DNA from: Limnochorda sp. L945t
GTDB lineage: Bacteria; Bacillota; Limnochordia; Limnochordales; Geochordaceae
Length of the DNA: 64,000 bases
Direction of reading: 5' to 3'
Assembly: GCF_035593305.1 (NCBI RefSeq)
Contig: NZ_CP141615.1
Coordinates: forward strand, 2,077,722 to 2,141,721
Of this stretch, positions 43,103 to 52,339 are shown piece after piece. The translations under genes and the position numbers were made by a program. How positions within the stretch are numbered: the first letter of the stretch is position 1; each line of letters begins with the position of its first letter. Under the pieces are notes generated by a model. It had not been told where the DNA came from, did no database searches, and saw nothing but the letters and a program-made list of their open reading frames with translations.

Positions 43103-44119
43103 ATGTCAGCCATGCCGGTCCGAGACGTACCGCACGAGGCGCCCCGCGAGGTTGCGGGCGGCGAGGCCGCCCCGGTACTGCTCGAGGTGCGGGGGCTCAA
43201 GAAGTACTTCACGATCCGCCGTGGGCTGCAGGTGCGGGCCGTCGACGGGATTGACTTCCACATCCGCAAAGGCGAGATTTTCGCGCTCGTAGGAGAGAGC
43301 GGCTCGGGCAAGACCACCGTCGGGCGGGTCGTCATCGGCCTGTACCACCCGACGGCGGGCCAGGTGATGTTCGACGGCAAGGACGTCCACCGGCTATCGG
43401 GCGCCGAGCTCTATCGCTTCAAGCGTCGGGCCCAGATCATCTTCCAGGACCCGTACGCCTCCCTGGATCCCCGCATGACCGTGGCGGAGATCATCGGCGA
43501 AGCCCTGGACAGCCACGGGCTCGCCCACGGCCGGGAACGCCTGCACCGGATTGCCGAGCTGTTGCGGGTGGTCGGGCTCAACCCCGAACACGCCAGCCGC
43601 TACCCTCACGAGTTCAGCGGAGGGCAGCGCCAGCGCATCGGGATCGCACGGGCGCTCGCCGTCGACCCGGAGTTCCTGGTGGCCGACGAGCCCATCTCGG
43701 CGCTGGACGTCTCCATCCAGGCCCAGATCGTCAATTTGCTGGCGCGTCTTCAGGCGGAGCGCGGGCTCACGTACCTGTTCATCGCCCATGACCTCGCCAT
43801 GGTGCGCCACCTGAGCGACCGCATCGGCGTGATGTACCTCGGGCACCTGGTGGAGACGGGGCCGACGCGGGAGGTTTACCGCAAGCCCCTGCACCCGTAC
43901 ACCCAGGGGCTGATGTCGGCGGTGCCGATCCCCGATCCCCGCCGGGAGCGCCAGCGCCACCGGATCCTGATGGAGGGCGAGATCCCGAGCCCCATCAACC
44001 CGCCTTCGGGCTGCCCCTTCCGCACCCGCTGTCCTCGGGCGGAGGAGGTCTGCGCCCGGGTGCGCCCCGAGCTCAAGCCCGTCGAACCCGGCCACCAGGT
44101 GGCCTGCCATCTCTACTGA
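43103..44119 (+). CDS. oppF: Oligopeptide ABC transporter ATPase, OppF type
   Basis: 338 residues. Walker A VGESGSGKTTVGR, Q-loop IIFQDPYASLDPRMTV, signature FSGGQRQRIGIARAL, Walker B FLVADEPISALDVSIQAQ, switch His FIAHDLAMVRHLS; C-terminal PPSGCPFRTRCPRAEEVC is the OppF cysteine extension. ATG 43103 follows the oppD stop with no gap. It is last in the five-gene transporter operon. Confidence 0.96.
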   Translation: MSAMPVRDVPHEAPREVAGGEAAPVLLEVRGLKKYFTIRRGLQVRAVDGIDFHIRKGEIFALVGESGSGKTTVGRVVIGLYHPTAGQVMFDGKDVHRLSGAELYRFKRRAQIIFQDPYASLDPRMTVAEIIGEALDSHGLAHGRERLHRIAELLRVVGLNPEHASRYPHEFSGGQRQRIGIARALAVDPEFLVADEPISALDVSIQAQIVNLLARLQAERGLTYLFIAHDLAMVRHLSDRIGVMYLGHLVETGPTREVYRKPLHPYTQGLMSAVPIPDPRRERQRHRILMEGEIPSPINPPSGCPFRTRCPRAEEVCARVRPELKPVEPGHQVACHLY

Positions 44120-44149
44120 GGACGTCGCCGAAAGGCAAGGGAAAGCGGA

Positions 44150-44209
44150 GGCCCGCCCTGCCCCCTGGAGCCGGTGTTGCATGCACCACGCGTCCCGGCA
44201 GGACGGGCC
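44150..44209. terminator. Long-loop inverted repeat between convergent oppF and spore-protein gene
   Basis: Arms GGCCCGCCCTGCC (44150-44162) and GGCAGGACGGGCC (44197-44209) pair over 13 bases with one mismatch around a 34-base loop. The flanks continue the pairing imperfectly (AAGGGAAA before, TTTCCCTT after). It occupies most of the gap between two converging genes and could end transcription in both directions, though the loop is large for an intrinsic terminator. Confidence 0.45.
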
Positions 44210-44224
44210 TCGGGCTCGTTTCCC

Positions 44225-44572
44225 TTACTTGATGCCGAACGCTTGCTGGGATTGACCCGGGCGGATCTCCGAAGGATTGTGCGCCGAGGTCGCTCCCCTC
44301 TGGGCGTCGGGTTCGACGGGCAGCGCCGCTCGGAACGCTGCGGTGGCCGAACCAGCCGCTTGCTGCGCCAGGGTTTGCTCGGCAGCGGCGATCATGCGCC
44401 GCACCATGTTGCCCCCCACGGCCCCGCACTCCCTGGCGCTGATGTTGCCCCAATAGCCGGACTTGTACTCAGGGTTGATGTTGAGCTCGGAAGCTACCTC
44501 GTATTTGAACTTGTCCAGCGCGCCGAGCGCCTGGGTCAGCAGGGGCCGGTTGCGCTTCTGGCCTGCAGCCAT
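44225..44572 (-). CDS. Alpha/beta-type small acid-soluble spore protein
   Basis: Spore DNA-coating protein. Residues about 14-65 hold the family core ALDKFKYEVASELNI, then YWGNISARECGAVGGNMVRR MIAAAEQTL (the GNMVRR block with the GPR protease region near its start). The total of 115 residues is longer than the usual 60-75: a C-terminal tail of about 45 residues rich in Ala, Pro and Gln (FRAALPVEPDAQRG and onward) has no counterpart in typical members. ATG 44572 is chosen because AGGAGG precedes it by eight bases; a GTG lies three codons earlier. Its presence indicates an endospore-forming host. Confidence 0.87.
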   Translation of the reverse strand: MAAGQKRNRPLLTQALGALDKFKYEVASELNINPEYKSGYWGNISARECGAVGGNMVRRMIAAAEQTLAQQAAGSATAAFRAALPVEPDAQRGATSAHNPSEIRPGQSQQAFGIK

Positions 44573-44657
44573 CTCCGTCACCTCCTGAACCTAAGGTGAC
44601 CCGATGACCGGAAGGCCCGCGCAAGCAAATGCGGGCACGCCTGGCGGGTGTTGGGCT

Positions 44658-45368
44658 CTACGGGCTCGGGGCCGCCGCCGAGGCGGAGCTTCCCAGGATG
44701 CGGCCGCGCAGCTGGTGGGCGACGCGCTTGCCGGTCACCATGTAGATGACCCGCTCCCCGATGTTGGTAGCGTGGTCGGCGATGCGCTCCAGGTAGCGGG
44801 CCGCGAAGATCAGGTTGATCGCCTGGGTGACCCGCACCATGTCCGCGCCTTTTGCCACGTATTGCATGAGCTCGTCGTACAGGGCGGCGAAAAGATCGTC
44901 GACGGGGTCGTCGGCCCGGCACACGGCCTCGGCCAGCTCGACGTCGCGGTGCACGAAGGCATCCAGGCTCTGGCGGAGCATCCGCTGGGCCATCTCGGCC
45001 AGCCGGGGGATGTCGATGAGCGGCTTGAAGAGGGGCTCCCTGGCGAGCCGCACCGCCACCTCCGCGATGTTGGTGGCGTAGTCCCCCACCCGCTCCAGGT
45101 CCGTGATCACCTTCAGCACGGTGCCGATGGTCCGCAAGTCGCCTGCCAGCGGCTGCTGCAGCGCGATCAGCCGGATGCACCGCTCCTCGAGGTCGACCTC
45201 CAGCCGGTCCACCAGGTCGTCGTCGTCGATGACCTGGGTGGCCAGCTGCCGATCGCGGTCGCGCAGCGCTTGCACCGCCAGCTCGACCGCCTTTTCCACC
45301 AGCGAGCCCATGCGCAGGATCTCCTGCTGGAGCTCGGACAGCTCTTGGTCGAACGCGCTCCTGGCCAC
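44658..45368 (-). CDS. phoU: Phosphate transport regulator PhoU
   Basis: 236-residue all-helical protein made of two PhoU repeats. The metal-binding E/DxxxD patterns are seen in TDLERVGDYATNIAEVAVRL in repeat one and AARYLERIADHATNIGERVIY in repeat two. It restrains the PhoR kinase when phosphate is plentiful. The partners phoR and phoB lie immediately upstream in the same direction, but no pstSCAB transporter genes are adjacent. GTG 45368 start. A tail of about 15 residues (SASAAAPSP) ends the protein. Confidence 0.95.
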   Translation of the reverse strand: MARSAFDQELSELQQEILRMGSLVEKAVELAVQALRDRDRQLATQVIDDDDLVDRLEVDLEERCIRLIALQQPLAGDLRTIGTVLKVITDLERVGDYATNIAEVAVRLAREPLFKPLIDIPRLAEMAQRMLRQSLDAFVHRDVELAEAVCRADDPVDDLFAALYDELMQYVAKGADMVRVTQAINLIFAARYLERIADHATNIGERVIYMVTGKRVAHQLRGRILGSSASAAAPSP

Positions 45369-45452
45369 CGGTCTCGCCCCATCCTTCCGGCTCGCCCGGC
45401 GCCGGTGGGCCGCCCGCGCGGTAACGCACCGTGCACCTTGCAGCGTAACGCG

Positions 45453-45481
45453 AGTATACGCCAGTAACGGCGCCCCTTCAA
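45453..45481 (-). promoter_or_regulatory. phoU promoter overlapping the 3' end of phoR
   Basis: TTGAAG (45481-45476), 17 bases, TATACT (45458-45453) on the minus strand. The -35 overlaps the phoR stop codon, and transcription should begin near 45446, about 78 bases before the phoU GTG. Two direct copies of GTAACGC (plus-strand 45421-45427 and 45445-45451), 24 bases apart, flank the start point and may bind a regulator. The phoR-phoU gap also holds a GGCGCC/GGCGCC hairpin. Confidence 0.6.
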
Positions 45482-46911
45482 GGCGCCTTCGCGGGTGACG
45501 TCGCCGCCGGCAGCCAGAAGCGGAAGGTGGTACCCACCCCGACTTCGCTGTCGACCTCGATGCGCCCGCCGTGGAGTTCCACGATGTGGCGGACGATGGA
45601 CAGGCCCAGGCCCGTGCCTCCCAGTTCCCGGGAGCGAGCCCGGTCCACCCGGTAAAACCGCTCGAAAATCCGGCTCAGGTGCTGCCGGGGGATACCGATG
45701 CCGGTGTCGGCCACCTCCACCCGCACCGTGCCGTCCCGCTCCGGCCTCGCCCGCACCCGGATGCTGCCGGCCATGGTGTACTTGATGGCGTTGTCCAGCA
45801 AGTTGATGAACACCTGGCGGAGCATGTCCTCGTCGCCCAGCACCGGCGGCAGTCCGGGATCGAACTCCATGGAGAGCGCGAGCCCCTTGGAGCCGGCCTT
45901 GCGGCTGAACATCTGGACGACCGCCTCGGCCACCTCCGACAGCCGGAGCGCCGCCGGATGGAACGCCGCCGTGCGCGACTCGAGTCGCGAGAGGTCCAAC
46001 AGGTCGTTGATGAGCGCCACCAGCCGGTCGGTCTCCCGGGCCATGATCTCCAAGAAGCGCGTCCGGGTGGCCGCGTCCTCCGCCGCGCCCTCCTGCAGCG
46101 CCTCGATGAAACCCTTGATGGCCGTGAGCGGCGTGCGGAGCTCATGCGAGACGTTGGCCACGAAGTCGCTGCGCACCCGTTCGAGCCGCCGGAGCTCGGT
46201 CACGTCGCGCACGAGGGCCACCGCCCCCCAGGGCGTCCGGGCCCGGTCGGCCGGAGCACCTCCCGCCGCCTGTCGCGCGGCGTCCGGCGACGCGGGCGGA
46301 GCGAGCGGCGCGGCCGTCACCTGGAAAGTACGTTCGCCGGGCGTACCCACCAGGCGGAACTCCCGCACCTGCGGCTGGCCGCTTTGCAGGGTCTCGCCCA
46401 CCGCGGTCGCCAGGTCGTAGCTTCGAATGGCCTCCACCAGCGGCCGGCCGAGCACGTCGGTGTCCCGGACGCCGAAGAGGCGGCTCGCCGCCTGGTTGAA
46501 GAGGATGACCCTGCCGGAGGGGTCGACGGCGATGCAGCCGTCGACGAGGCTGGCCAGCACCCCGCTCAGCTCCGCCTGCTTGCGGGACGACTCGGCCAGC
46601 GCGGCGCTGAAGCTCGACGACAGCTGGCGAAGGCGCGCCGCGAGATCCGACAGTTCCTCGGGCTGGGAGAGCAGCACCTCACTGGCCTGGCCCGACTGCA
46701 TGAGCCCCACGAAGTCGGACAGCCCGTCGATGGCCGTACGGACCGACGCGACGGCCCGGCGGCTGAAGAAGACGCCCGCCCCGATGGCGGCCAGCACCGC
46801 CACCAGCACCGCCTCGTGGGCGGGCACGCCCATCCGGCCGAGCCCGCTCCAAAAGAGCGCCGCGGCGAAAAAGCCGGCGGCCGCCGCCGAGACGTGGGAG
46901 AAGAAGAGCAT
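45478..46911 (-). CDS. phoR: Phosphate sensor histidine kinase PhoR (WalK-like architecture)
   Basis: 477 residues. Two N-terminal membrane helices (about 5-50), a HAMP-like coiled segment, a PAS domain (about 115-215; LVDGCIAVDPSGRVILFN), then HisKA with FVANVSHELRTPLTAIKG (H256) and HATPase_c with NLLDNAIKYT (N), VADTGIGIPR (G1), ERFYRVDRARSRELGGTGLG (F-G2). The PAS domain has a low-complexity insert (PPASPDAARQAAGG). It lies just after phoB (31 bases) and before phoU; together they make a PhoBR-PhoU phosphate-sensing module. Confidence 0.93.
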   Translation of the reverse strand: MLFFSHVSAAAAGFFAAALFWSGLGRMGVPAHEAVLVAVLAAIGAGVFFSRRAVASVRTAIDGLSDFVGLMQSGQASEVLLSQPEELSDLAARLRQLSSSFSAALAESSRKQAELSGVLASLVDGCIAVDPSGRVILFNQAASRLFGVRDTDVLGRPLVEAIRSYDLATAVGETLQSGQPQVREFRLVGTPGERTFQVTAAPLAPPASPDAARQAAGGAPADRARTPWGAVALVRDVTELRRLERVRSDFVANVSHELRTPLTAIKGFIEALQEGAAEDAATRTRFLEIMARETDRLVALINDLLDLSRLESRTAAFHPAALRLSEVAEAVVQMFSRKAGSKGLALSMEFDPGLPPVLGDEDMLRQVFINLLDNAIKYTMAGSIRVRARPERDGTVRVEVADTGIGIPRQHLSRIFERFYRVDRARSRELGGTGLGLSIVRHIVELHGGRIEVDSEVGVGTTFRFWLPAATSPAKAP

Positions 46912-46942
46912 GCGTCGCAGGGACGGCGGGGAGAGACGTCGC

Positions 46943-47662
46943 CTACGCAGGGTTTTCTCGCATCCGATAACCCACGCCTCTTACGGTCTCGATGTAGCGA
47001 GGATGGGCCGGATCGTCCTCGAGCTTCTGCCGGAGGCGCACCACGTGGACGTCCACCGTCCGCGTGTCACCCGCGAAATCGTATCCCCACACCTTCTCCA
47101 GCAAGAGCTCTCGGGTCATCACGATCCCCTTGTTGGCCATGAGCATGCGCAAGAGGTCGTACTCTTTGGGCGTGAGGTCGACCGGCCGGCCCTCCACCCA
47201 CACCTGGTGGCGGGCCAGGTCCATCACCACGCTGCCCGCCCGCAGCTCGTTGCCGCCCGGCGGGCCCGACGCCGCGGATCGGGCCGCCTCCTGGGCCGCC
47301 TGGGTGCGCCGCAACACCGCACGTATACGGGCGACCAGCTCGCGGGGGCTGAAGGGCTTGGTGATGTAGTCGTCGGCCCCGAGCTCCAGCCCGACCACCT
47401 TGTCGACCTCGCCCGCCTTCGCGGTCAGCATGATGATCGGGATGCTCGCCTTCTGCCGCAGCTGGCGGCAGACCTCCAGCCCGTCGAGGCCCGGCAACAT
47501 GAGGTCGAGCAGCACGAGATCGGGCCGGGTCCGCTCTACCGCCTCCAGCGCCTGCGGTCCACTCGCGGCCGAGTCGGTGACGAACCCCTCCTTCTCGAGG
47601 GTGAAGCGCACCAACTCCACGATGGAAGGCTCATCGTCGACCACCAGTACCCGGTATGCCAT
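46943..47662 (-). CDS. phoB: Phosphate response regulator PhoB/PhoP (OmpR family)
   Basis: Receiver domain with VLVVDDEPS and D53 in LVLLDLMLPGLDG, conserved Lys in ADDYITKPFSPREL, then an OmpR/PhoB winged helix: LTPKEYDLLRMLMANKG, VWGYDFAGDTRTVDVHVVRL RQK, ETVRGVGYRM. The receiver-effector linker contains an Ala/Gly-rich insert. I place the start at ATG 47662 (MAYRVLVVDDEPS); the frame also opens at 47701, which would overlap leuB further. The chosen start still lies 32 bases inside the 3' end of leuB, so phoB appears to be transcribed with or through the branched-chain operon. Confidence 0.93.
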   Translation of the reverse strand: MAYRVLVVDDEPSIVELVRFTLEKEGFVTDSAASGPQALEAVERTRPDLVLLDLMLPGLDGLEVCRQLRQKASIPIIMLTAKAGEVDKVVGLELGADDYITKPFSPRELVARIRAVLRRTQAAQEAARSAASGPPGGNELRAGSVVMDLARHQVWVEGRPVDLTPKEYDLLRMLMANKGIVMTRELLLEKVWGYDFAGDTRTVDVHVVRLRQKLEDDPAHPRYIETVRGVGYRMRENPA

Positions 47663-48869
47663 GATCACGCCCGCCGTCGCCGCGTGTGGTTCTGCGCGCA
47701 TCGTCGCCCGTCCTGCTGGCGAAGAGGGGAAGCCTCTCCAGGATTTGCGCCGTCATCTCCCGGGTCCCCACCACCCGGACGGCGGGCGTGCCGGCCCCCC
47801 CGCCCGCCCCCTCGGTCGCTCGTCCGGCGACCAGGTCGCGCGTCCGGAAGCCCTCCTGCAACGTGGCGGCCACCGCCTCTTCGATCATGGCGGCCACGTC
47901 GTCCCATTGCAGGTCGAGGCGCGCCAGCAGCGCCGCCGACAGGATGGCTCCGATGGGGTTGGCCAGCCCCTGGCCGGCAATGTCCGGGGCCGTGCCGTGG
48001 ACTGGCTCGTAGAGGCCCACGGGCCCTCCGATGCTGGCCGAGGCGAGCATCCCCAGGGAGCCGGCCAGCACCGCCGCCTCGTCGCTCAGGATGTCCCCGA
48101 AGGTGTTCTCGCACAGCAACACGTCGAGCGACCGGGGCGACTGCACCAGCTTCATGGCACAGCTGTCCACGTACTGGTAGGTGCACTCGACGTCGGGGTA
48201 CTCCCCGGCCAGCGACTCCACCCGTTCCCGCCACAGGCGCGAGGTCTCGAGGATGTTGGCCTTGTCCACCAGGCAGAGCTTGCGCCGCCGCTTGCGGGCC
48301 AGCTCGAAGGCGAAGCGGGCCACCCGGTCGATCTCGACGTCGGCGTACTCCATGGTGTCGAAGGCCAGGATCCGCCCGTCCTGGTCGCGCCGCCCCCGGG
48401 CCCCGTAGTAGAGCCCCCCGAGAAGCTCCCGCACGATGACCAGATCCGTCCCGCGGGCGACCTCCGGCCTCAACGGAGTCGCGTCTTCCAGCCCCTCGAA
48501 CAGCCTCACGGGGCGGATGTTGGCGAAAGCGCCGAGGGCTCGCCGCAACTCGAGCAGCCCCGCCTCGGGGCGCAAGGCTCCCGGCAGGCGGTCCCAGCGG
48601 GGACCGCCCACGGCCCCCAGCAACACCCCGTCAGAGTGCAGGCAAGCCTGGATGGTGGCATCGGGCATCGGCCCCAGCCCCCGGTCGATGGCCTCCCCGC
48701 CTCCCGCCGCCCTCGTGAACCGTACCTCTCGGCCGGCAAGATTCGCAGCCTCTTCCAGGCACTGCGCCGCCGCCTCGACGACCTCCGGCCCGATGCCGTC
48801 CCCGCCGATGAGGACGACGTGCGCCGCGGAGCGCTCCGGGCGCGCCCTCATCCCCTCACCCTGTCGCAC
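47631..48869 (-). CDS. leuB: 3-isopropylmalate dehydrogenase
   Basis: NAD-dependent oxidative decarboxylase of leucine synthesis. Blocks: VVLIGGDGIGPEVVEAA, GAVGGPRWDRLPGALRPEAG, ANIRPVRLF, RELLGGLYYGARG, VDKANILETSRLWRE, LLCENTFGDILSDEAA and GPVGLYEPVHGTAPDIAGQG. 412 residues, about 50 longer than usual: an insert near GAGGGAGTPAVRVVG and a C-terminal tail RTTRGDGGRDHGIPGTGGRR that runs over the phoB start. GTG 48869 has GGGAGG nine bases before it and overlaps leuD by 14 bases; ATG 48851 is an alternative. Confidence 0.96.
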   Translation of the reverse strand: MRQGEGMRARPERSAAHVVLIGGDGIGPEVVEAAAQCLEEAANLAGREVRFTRAAGGGEAIDRGLGPMPDATIQACLHSDGVLLGAVGGPRWDRLPGALRPEAGLLELRRALGAFANIRPVRLFEGLEDATPLRPEVARGTDLVIVRELLGGLYYGARGRRDQDGRILAFDTMEYADVEIDRVARFAFELARKRRRKLCLVDKANILETSRLWRERVESLAGEYPDVECTYQYVDSCAMKLVQSPRSLDVLLCENTFGDILSDEAAVLAGSLGMLASASIGGPVGLYEPVHGTAPDIAGQGLANPIGAILSAALLARLDLQWDDVAAMIEEAVAATLQEGFRTRDLVAGRATEGAGGGAGTPAVRVVGTREMTAQILERLPLFASRTGDDARRTTRGDGGRDHGIPGTGGRR

Positions 48870-49389
48870 GCGCGCTTGCCTCCCGCTCCTGCAGCCGCCG
48901 GGCCACGTAGGGTACCAATCCGCCGGCCTCCAGGATCTCCCTCATGACGTCCGGCATCCGCTCCGCCACGAACGTGCGCCCGCCTGCCTCGTCGAGCACG
49001 GTGCCCGCCTCGAGGTCGATGCTCACCGTCTGCCCGCTCTGGACGGGGATGGGCTCGGGGCACTGGAGCACGGGCAGCCCCACGTTGACCGCGTTGCGGT
49101 AGAAGATCCGGGCAAAAGAGCGGGCCACCACGCAGGCGATGCCGGCCGCCTTGAGGGCGATGGGGGCGTGCTCCCGGCTGCTGCCGCTGCCGAAGTTGAC
49201 GCCCGCCACCACGATGTCGCCCGGCCAGATCCGCTCCCTCAAGCTGGGGTCCAGGTCCTCGAAGACGTGCCGGGCGAGTTCCTGGGGATCCGACGTGGTG
49301 AGGTAGCGGGCCGGGATGATCACGTCGGTGTCCACGTGGTCGCCCACCACCCACACCCGGCCCCGGACGGTGCGCGGTATGGCCGTCAT
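48856..49389 (-). CDS. leuD: 3-isopropylmalate dehydratase small subunit
   Basis: 177 residues. Recognised by DHVDTDVIIPARYLTT, NFGSGSSREHAPIALKAAGI (swivel-domain loop) and SFARIFYRNAVNVGLPVL. ATG 49389 overlaps the leuC stop as ATGA. The length and sequence match the archaeal/thermophile-type small subunit that pairs with the shorter LeuC beside it. Confidence 0.96.
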   Translation of the reverse strand: MTAIPRTVRGRVWVVGDHVDTDVIIPARYLTTSDPQELARHVFEDLDPSLRERIWPGDIVVAGVNFGSGSSREHAPIALKAAGIACVVARSFARIFYRNAVNVGLPVLQCPEPIPVQSGQTVSIDLEAGTVLDEAGGRTFVAERMPDVMREILEAGGLVPYVARRLQEREASARATG

Positions 49390-50696
49390 GCCGCCTCACC
49401 TGCCACTTCCAGGAAGTCTTTCTCCGTCAGGCCCAGCTCTTCGGGAGAAGCGATACGGCCCATCACCGCAGAGGCCGCGACGACGGCCGGGCTGGCCAGG
49501 TAGATCTCGCTCTCCCGGTGCCCCATCCGTCCCACGAAGTTGCGGTTGCTGGTCGAGATCGCCCGCTCGCCCCTGGCCAGCACCCCCATGTGCGCGCCCA
49601 GGCAGGGGCCACAGGTGGGCGTGCTGACCGCGGCTCCCGCCTCGACGAAGCAATCGAGCAACCCCTCCGCCATGGCCTGCCGGTAGACGCGCTGGCTCGC
49701 CGGAATCACGATCATCCTCACGTCCTGGTGCACGCGCCGCCCCCGCAGCACCCGGGCCGCCAGCCGCAGGTCCTCGATCCGCCCGTTGGTGCACGACCCC
49801 ACGAAGGCCTGGTCGATGCGGACGCCGAGCGCGGCCGCTTCACTGACGGGCCGGGTGTTTTCCGGCAGGTGAGGGAAGGCCACCTGGGGCTCGACCCGGC
49901 TCACGTCGATCTCGACCTCGCCGGCGTACCGGGCGCCGGGATCGCCCCGGAAGATGCGGGGCGGGCGGCGGGCTCTCCCCTCCTCCCAGGCGAGGGTGAC
50001 CTCGTCGACCTCGAAGATGCCGGTCTTGGCCCCCGCCTCGATGGCCATGTTGGCCATCGTGAACCGGCCCTCCATGCTGATGTCCCGCACGGCCTCGCCG
50101 GTATACTCCAGGGCCTGGTAGAGCGCCCCGGCCACGCCGATCCTTCCGATCGTGTGCAGGACGAGATCCTTCGCCGTGACCCAAGGCTTGCGCCGCCCGT
50201 AGTAGACCACCCGGAGCGTCTCCGGCACCCGCAGCCACGTCTCCCCCAGCGCCATGGCCGCGGCGATGTCGGTCGAGCCCATGCCCGTGGCGAAACAGCC
50301 CAGCGCGCCGTTGGTGCACGTGTGGGAGTCGGCGCCGATGACCACGTCGCCCGGCACGACCAGCCCCTCTTCGGGGAGCAGGACGTGCTCGATGCCCATC
50401 CGCCCGATTTCGAAGAAGTAAGGGAGATCTTGCTCCCGGGCGAACTGCCGCATGGCCTGGATGTTGGCCGCCGCCTGGATGGTGGGGCTCGGGGCGAAGT
50501 GGCTCGGGACCATCGCCACCGCTTCCCGATTGAAGACGCGCCTGGCCCCCATACGGTAGAACTCCTGGATGCTGATGGGTGCCGTCACGTCGTTGGCCAG
50601 GATCATGTCGACCCGGGCATGGACGATCTCCCCCGCCCGCACCTCTCGCCTGCCGCTGTGATCGGCCAGGAGTTTCTCGACCAGCGTCATGGCCAT
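49386..50696 (-). CDS. leuC: 3-isopropylmalate dehydratase large subunit
   Basis: Aconitase-superfamily [4Fe-4S] enzyme that isomerises isopropylmalate. The cluster cysteines are visible in VGSCTNGRIEDLRLAA and STPTCGPCLGAHMG, and the active-site block IGADSHTCTNGALGCFATGM is intact. 436 residues: the shorter HacA/archaeal-type LeuC, not the 465-residue enterobacterial form. ATG 50696 follows leuA by 7 bases and the gene overlaps leuD. Confidence 0.96.
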   Translation of the reverse strand: MAMTLVEKLLADHSGRREVRAGEIVHARVDMILANDVTAPISIQEFYRMGARRVFNREAVAMVPSHFAPSPTIQAAANIQAMRQFAREQDLPYFFEIGRMGIEHVLLPEEGLVVPGDVVIGADSHTCTNGALGCFATGMGSTDIAAAMALGETWLRVPETLRVVYYGRRKPWVTAKDLVLHTIGRIGVAGALYQALEYTGEAVRDISMEGRFTMANMAIEAGAKTGIFEVDEVTLAWEEGRARRPPRIFRGDPGARYAGEVEIDVSRVEPQVAFPHLPENTRPVSEAAALGVRIDQAFVGSCTNGRIEDLRLAARVLRGRRVHQDVRMIVIPASQRVYRQAMAEGLLDCFVEAGAAVSTPTCGPCLGAHMGVLARGERAISTSNRNFVGRMGHRESEIYLASPAVVAASAVMGRIASPEELGLTEKDFLEVAGEAA

Positions 50697-50703
50697 AGCG
50701 GCC

Positions 50704-52293
50704 TCACCCCCCGCTCGCCGGCGCCGGCGCCGGCTCGCTTGCCTGGAAGTGCGCGGCGGCCGGGGCTTCCGCCCCCGCCTGGTGCGCGTAGGTCATGCGG
50801 TTGACGGCCTGCAAATAAGCTCGGGCGCTGGCCTCGAGCACATCCGTGCTGGCCGCCCTGCCCACGAACACCTGCCCGTCGTCCCGTACTCGCACCGTCA
50901 CCTCGCCCATGGCGTCCTTGCCCGAGGTCACCGCCTGGAGCTGGTAGCTCACGAGCTCGGCCCGGATGGCACCGGCTCGCTCGATGGCCCGGTACAGGGC
51001 GTCCACCGGGCCGTCCCCGCAGGCGGCCTCCTGAACGAGCTCGCCCGTGTCCGCCAGGCGCAACCGTACCGTGGCGGTGGGGACCGACCCCGTGCCGCTC
51101 GCCACGTGGAAGTACTCGAGCAGGTAGCGCTCCGGCACGCTGACGGTGCGGTGCTCCTCCACCAGCGCCACCAGGTCCCGGTCGGTCACCGACTTCTTGC
51201 GGTCGGCGAGCTGCATGAGGCGCTCGTAGATGACGGCGAGGTCGGCGTCGCTGACCTGGTAGCCGAGTTCCTCGAGGCGATGGCGGACGGCGTGACGCCC
51301 CGAATGCTTCCCGAGCACCAGCCGGCTCTGGGCCTGGCCCACCCACTCGGGCCGCATGATCTCGTAGGTACGGCGTTCCTTGAGCATCCCGTCCTGGTGG
51401 ATGCCGGCCTCATGGGCAAACGCGTTATCCCCCACGATGGCCTTGTTGGGCTGCACGACGATGCCCGTCAGCTGGCTCACGAGCCGGCTCGTGCGATAGA
51501 GCTGCTCGGTCACGATGCCCGTCTCGAACGGGAAGCGGTCCTGGCGGGTCTTGAGCGCCATGACCACCTCTTCGAGCGCGGCGTTGCCGGCCCGTTCGCC
51601 GATGCCGTTGATGGTCCCCTCGACCTGGCGGGCCCCCGCCTCCACGGCGGCCAGCGTGTTGGCCACCGCCAGCCCCAGGTCGTCGTGGCAGTGGGCGCTC
51701 AAGGTGGCCCGCTCGATCCCGGAGGTGTGGGCCTTCACGTACCGGAAGAGCTCCGCATACTCGCTCGGGGTCGCATACCCCACCGTGTCGGGGATGTTGA
51801 TGATGGTCGCCCCGGCCGACAAGACCGCCTCGAAGACCCGGCACAGGAAGTCGGGGTCGCTGCGGGTGGCATCCTCTGCCGAGAACTCCACCTCGTCGGC
51901 CAGCCCTGCGGCCAGCCGTACGGACTCCCGGGCGATCTGCAGGACCTCCTCCGGGCTCTTGCGGAGCTTGTACTGCATGTGGATGGGCGACGTGGCGACG
52001 AAAACGTGGATGCGGCTGCGGGCCGCGCCCTTGACGGCCTCCCCCGCCGCCTCGATGTCCCGCGGGTTGCCCCGGGCGAGCACGGCAATGGTCGGCCGGC
52101 GCACCTGGCGGCATATCTCCTGGACAGCGGCCAGCTCGCCGGGCGAGGCCGCCGGAAAGCCGGCCTCGATGACGTCGACGCCCAGTGCGTCGAGCTGGCG
52201 GGCCACCTCGAGCTTCTCCAGCTCGTTGAGGCTGGCCCCCGGCGACTGCTCGCCGTCCCGCAGGGTCGTGTCGAAAACCTGGATGCGCACCAC
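50704..52293 (-). CDS. leuA: 2-isopropylmalate synthase
   Basis: Commits 2-ketoisovalerate to leucine. The catalytic barrel has [47 protein letters not shown] and [16 protein letters not shown]; the C-terminal LeuA dimer domain (from about residue 390) carries the leucine-sensing region. The last 25 residues are Ala/Pro-rich. The start is GTG 52293, preceded by GGGGGG at about 11 bases; a second GTG follows directly. It lies 46 bases after serA. 529 residues, slightly long. Confidence 0.96.
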   Translation of the reverse strand: MVRIQVFDTTLRDGEQSPGASLNELEKLEVARQLDALGVDVIEAGFPAASPGELAAVQEICRQVRRPTIAVLARGNPRDIEAAGEAVKGAARSRIHVFVATSPIHMQYKLRKSPEEVLQIARESVRLAAGLADEVEFSAEDATRSDPDFLCRVFEAVLSAGATIINIPDTVGYATPSEYAELFRYVKAHTSGIERATLSAHCHDDLGLAVANTLAAVEAGARQVEGTINGIGERAGNAALEEVVMALKTRQDRFPFETGIVTEQLYRTSRLVSQLTGIVVQPNKAIVGDNAFAHEAGIHQDGMLKERRTYEIMRPEWVGQAQSRLVLGKHSGRHAVRHRLEELGYQVSDADLAVIYERLMQLADRKKSVTDRDLVALVEEHRTVSVPERYLLEYFHVASGTGSVPTATVRLRLADTGELVQEAACGDGPVDALYRAIERAGAIRAELVSYQLQAVTSGKDAMGEVTVRVRDDGQVFVGRAASTDVLEASARAYLQAVNRMTYAHQAGAEAPAAAHFQASEPAPAPASGG

Positions 52294-52339
52294 CGCTGTC
52301 GATACCCCCCAACGGCGCCGGCGCCACCGGTACGTCCCG

